Origin: an uncultured Sinobacteraceae bacterium
GTDB lineage: Bacteria; Pseudomonadota; Gammaproteobacteria; Steroidobacterales; Steroidobacteraceae
Direction of reading: 5' to 3'
Assembly: GCA_937902995.1 (NCBI GenBank)
Contig: CALEKY010000052.1
Span: 1-8,049, forward strand
Length of the DNA: 8,049 bases
Below, piece after piece: positions 6,597-8,049 of this stretch (its first letter is position 1; each line of letters begins with the position of its first letter). A program made the position numbers and the translations under genes. Below the pieces are notes generated by a model. The model ran no database searches, had not been told where the DNA came from, and worked only from the letters and a program-made list of their open reading frames with translations.

Positions 6597-7140
6597 CCGC
6601 GCGCTGCAGCTGACGCCCGGACGCGACGTCGCCGTGCAGGCCGGGGGCAACCTCGGTCTGTTTCCGAAGCGACTCGCCGAGGAGTTTAAGAACGTCTACA
6701 CGTTCGAACCTGACCCCGAGCTGTTCGACTTCATGACGCACAACGCGCCGGAGACGAACATCACGGCGTTCAACGCTGCGGTAGGCGACACGCATAGGCC
6801 GGTCTCAGTCAAGACGAGTCGACGCGATCCCAGCGGGCGCCCCGTCCACGAAGGACTCACTCACGTTTCCGGTGAAGGTTCGATCCCGCAGCTCATGATC
6901 GACGATCTGAAGCTGAACGCCTGCGACATCATTTATCTCGATATCGAAGGTTACGAGCTGCGAGCCTTGCGTGGAGCCGCTCGGACTATCGAGCGATTTA
7001 GACCGGTGATCGGCGTCGAGATAAATCGTAACATCGAGTTCTATGACGCCACCGCGGACGAGCTTCGCGAGTGGATCACGAGTCGCGGCTACAAGCTGGC
7101 GTTCACCGCGCACAGCGACGAGGTATATGTGCCATGCTAA
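6454..7140 (+). CDS. FkbM-family SAM-dependent methyltransferase
   Basis: Predicted to transfer a methyl group from S-adenosylmethionine to an oxygen, in this family commonly on a sugar or polyketide hydroxyl. The protein has 228 residues from GTG 6454. Residues 1-48 are a non-conserved lead. The SAM-binding loop is VAVQAGGNLGLF (59-70); the second strand ends in the acid that should bind the SAM ribose (TFEPDPELF, E85); NAAVGD comes in the middle of the fold; IIYLDIEGYELRALRGA (159-175) is the diagnostic FkbM 'D.EG.E' motif with D163, E165 and E168. The usual Asp in motif I ('vvDvGan.G') is replaced by Gln62. FkbM genes occur repeatedly in phage and bacterial glycan clusters, which fits the GT42/DUF115-like and glycosyltransferase-like neighbours. 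It overlaps the next gene by seven bases (ATGCTAA). Confidence 0.9.
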   Translation: MRQLTQRNDILTMDLGPLREYRSGWPWETFKGSARCIKWAFRDLQNLDRALQLTPGRDVAVQAGGNLGLFPKRLAEEFKNVYTFEPDPELFDFMTHNAPETNITAFNAAVGDTHRPVSVKTSRRDPSGRPVHEGLTHVSGEGSIPQLMIDDLKLNACDIIYLDIEGYELRALRGAARTIERFRPVIGVEINRNIEFYDATADELREWITSRGYKLAFTAHSDEVYVPC

Positions 7141-7856
7141 CGGCCAATCAGTATGACGCGATCTTTGAGAGGGAGCGTCGGCGCGACTACCCTGTTGTCG
7201 ACGCATATGAGCGAATGCTCGGGTATGCGATCGACAGGGCTAAGCTCGAGTCGATGGCGAGAACGCTCGCGTGTCCTCTGAAGGCCAACCCGCCGAACTG
7301 GCAGCATGGGCGGATCATCTATACGACGCTGCGCTACTTTCTACGTAAGGCGTTGCAGGGGTTTGTCGGTGGCGAGGTAATCCTTGATATTGGTACAGCG
7401 AAAGGCTTTTCGGCGTGCGTCATCAGCCACGCGCTCGAGGACTCAGGCGCCGGCTGCGAGGTCGTGTCGCTCGACGTCATTGATCCCAATGCGCGCGTCC
7501 CACGCAACAGCGTAGCCGAACTGGACGGGCTCAAGACCGTCAACGAGTTCGTAGCCGGGCACGTGTCGTCTGGGGTGAGGGTCACGTTCTTCGGTGGCGG
7601 GTCGACGTCATGGCTGCACTGGGCGCTGACGCAGCACAAGCGCGTGCCTTTCGCGTTCGTCGACGGCAAGCACACGTATGAGCAGGTCTGTTACGAGGGC
7701 GCGGCGCTGTCTCAGCTTCAACGGCCGGGCGATGTTGTGGTCTTCGACGACTGTCAGATCGAGCCGGTAGGCCGCGCTGTTAGGGATCTGAGGACGTACT
7801 CCATCAACTACGTGGACATCGGTCCACGGATATACGCCATAGGAATCAGGAAATGA
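7134..7856 (+). CDS. Class I SAM-dependent methyltransferase (Methyltransf_24-like)
   Basis: The protein has 240 residues from ATG 7134; an in-frame GTG at 7071 would bury 63 more bases in the FkbM gene and adds no recognisable sequence. Residues 1-75 are mostly helical and unassigned. The Rossmann core begins with EVILDIGTAKGFSA (81-94), SAM motif I with D85 and G87. VVSLDVID follows with an acid at the end of strand 2. PFAFVDGKHTYEQV (173-186) matches the 'f.DG.Hty..v..D' signature of Methyltransf_24 proteins, with D177, H180 and Y182; in that family this region contributes to metal or substrate binding. GDVVVFDDCQ (199-208) is the next strand with paired Asp 205/206. Members act on small molecules and sugars; the substrate here is unknown. 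It overlaps neighbours on both sides (7 and 4 bases), so it is probably co-translated with the rest of the cassette. Confidence 0.88.
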   Translation: MLTANQYDAIFERERRRDYPVVDAYERMLGYAIDRAKLESMARTLACPLKANPPNWQHGRIIYTTLRYFLRKALQGFVGGEVILDIGTAKGFSACVISHALEDSGAGCEVVSLDVIDPNARVPRNSVAELDGLKTVNEFVAGHVSSGVRVTFFGGGSTSWLHWALTQHKRVPFAFVDGKHTYEQVCYEGAALSQLQRPGDVVVFDDCQIEPVGRAVRDLRTYSINYVDIGPRIYAIGIRK

Positions 7857-8049
7857 GCATCACGGTCGCGTGCGTGTTCGTCAGGGGACACGTGGGGTTC
7901 ACCCCTGACTACGTCCTGAGGCTGCGGAGCATGGTCTCCAGGGCGCTCCCAGCGCACCGGTTCGTGTGCCTGACCGACCAGCCGGAATCGCTTCCGGACG
8001 TGGAGACGATCGAGATAGCGACGCCCAGGGACATGTACGCCTGGTGGGC
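7853..8049 (+). CDS. Probable glycosyltransferase, N-terminal fragment cut by window end
   Basis: Begins at ATG 7853, overlapping the preceding stop as ATGA, and stays open to the last base: 65 complete codons. The fragment starts with a hydrophobic strand (MSITVACVFVRG), then FTPDYVLRLRSMVSRALP, then HRFVCLTDQPESLPDVETIEI and ends at DMYAWW. This order, a first strand, a 'ys.eYv..L...v.r.l...hrfvClTD' segment and a Trp-rich 'gWW' stretch, is how I recall a group of phage and bacterial glycosyltransferases related to GT8 and stored-nucleotide-sugar folds. The DXD-like metal site would lie beyond the window, so catalytic competence cannot be judged. Context (two methyltransferases and a GT42/DUF115-like domain directly upstream) supports a sugar-related role. 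Family assignment is by pattern recall only. Confidence 0.65.
   Translation, partial: MSITVACVFVRGHVGFTPDYVLRLRSMVSRALPAHRFVCLTDQPESLPDVETIEIATPRDMYAWW

Noticed and set aside
1..8049. tRNA genes, CRISPR arrays, insertion sequences, integrase or attachment sites
   Set aside because: None seen by eye on either strand: no repeat-spacer pattern, no transposase motif, no cloverleaf, no integrase reading frame.

Overview
The window is a piece of a tailed double-stranded DNA phage (Caudoviricetes) or prophage with an HK97-type head. It is GC-rich, every credible gene lies on the + strand, and most gene junctions overlap by 4 to 11 bases. The order terminase large subunit, portal, prohead protease, major capsid protein is the classic HK97 head module. 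No integrase, tRNA, repressor or host gene is visible, so neither lifestyle nor host can be read from this stretch. Bases 1-50 are not biological: they match the Illumina TruSeq P7 index-6 adapter, so the left edge is the end of an untrimmed assembly contig, probably metagenomic, and the small terminase gene expected upstream is missing.

Layout: 1-50 sequencing adapter; 100-2109 large terminase; 2106-3551 portal; 3541-4245 prohead protease; 4242-5441 major capsid protein with its own N-terminal scaffold (delta) domain; 5461-5495 a strong intrinsic terminator; 5530-5934 a small protein with an acidic tail; about 5883-6596 a sialyltransferase/MptE-like (GT42/DUF115-type) domain with no start codon in its own frame; 6454-7140 an FkbM-type methyltransferase; 7134-7856 a second class I methyltransferase; 7853 to the window end, the N-terminus of a probable glycosyltransferase.

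The first four genes work together: the portal nucleates the procapsid, capsid subunits assemble through their delta domains, the protease is packaged and removes those domains, and the terminase pumps DNA through the portal. The capsid protein matches HK97 gp5 as I remember it over nearly its whole mature region, at a constant offset of 12 residues. It keeps the lysine, asparagine and glutamate that form covalent chainmail crosslinks in HK97. The second half is less usual. Where head-tail connector genes would be expected, there is a run of sugar-transfer-like and methyltransferase genes behind a terminator and a fresh ribosome binding site. I infer a glycan-modification cassette, possibly for decorating the virion or altering host surface sugars; the target is unknown.

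The main structural puzzle is at 5857-5934. The reading frame of the small acidic protein ends there, while the GT42/DUF115-like domain runs in the -1 frame without any start codon. One base missing from a run of five G (5879-5883) would fuse the two into a single protein of about 355 residues. This could be a sequencing error, a real mutation or a frameshifted fusion.
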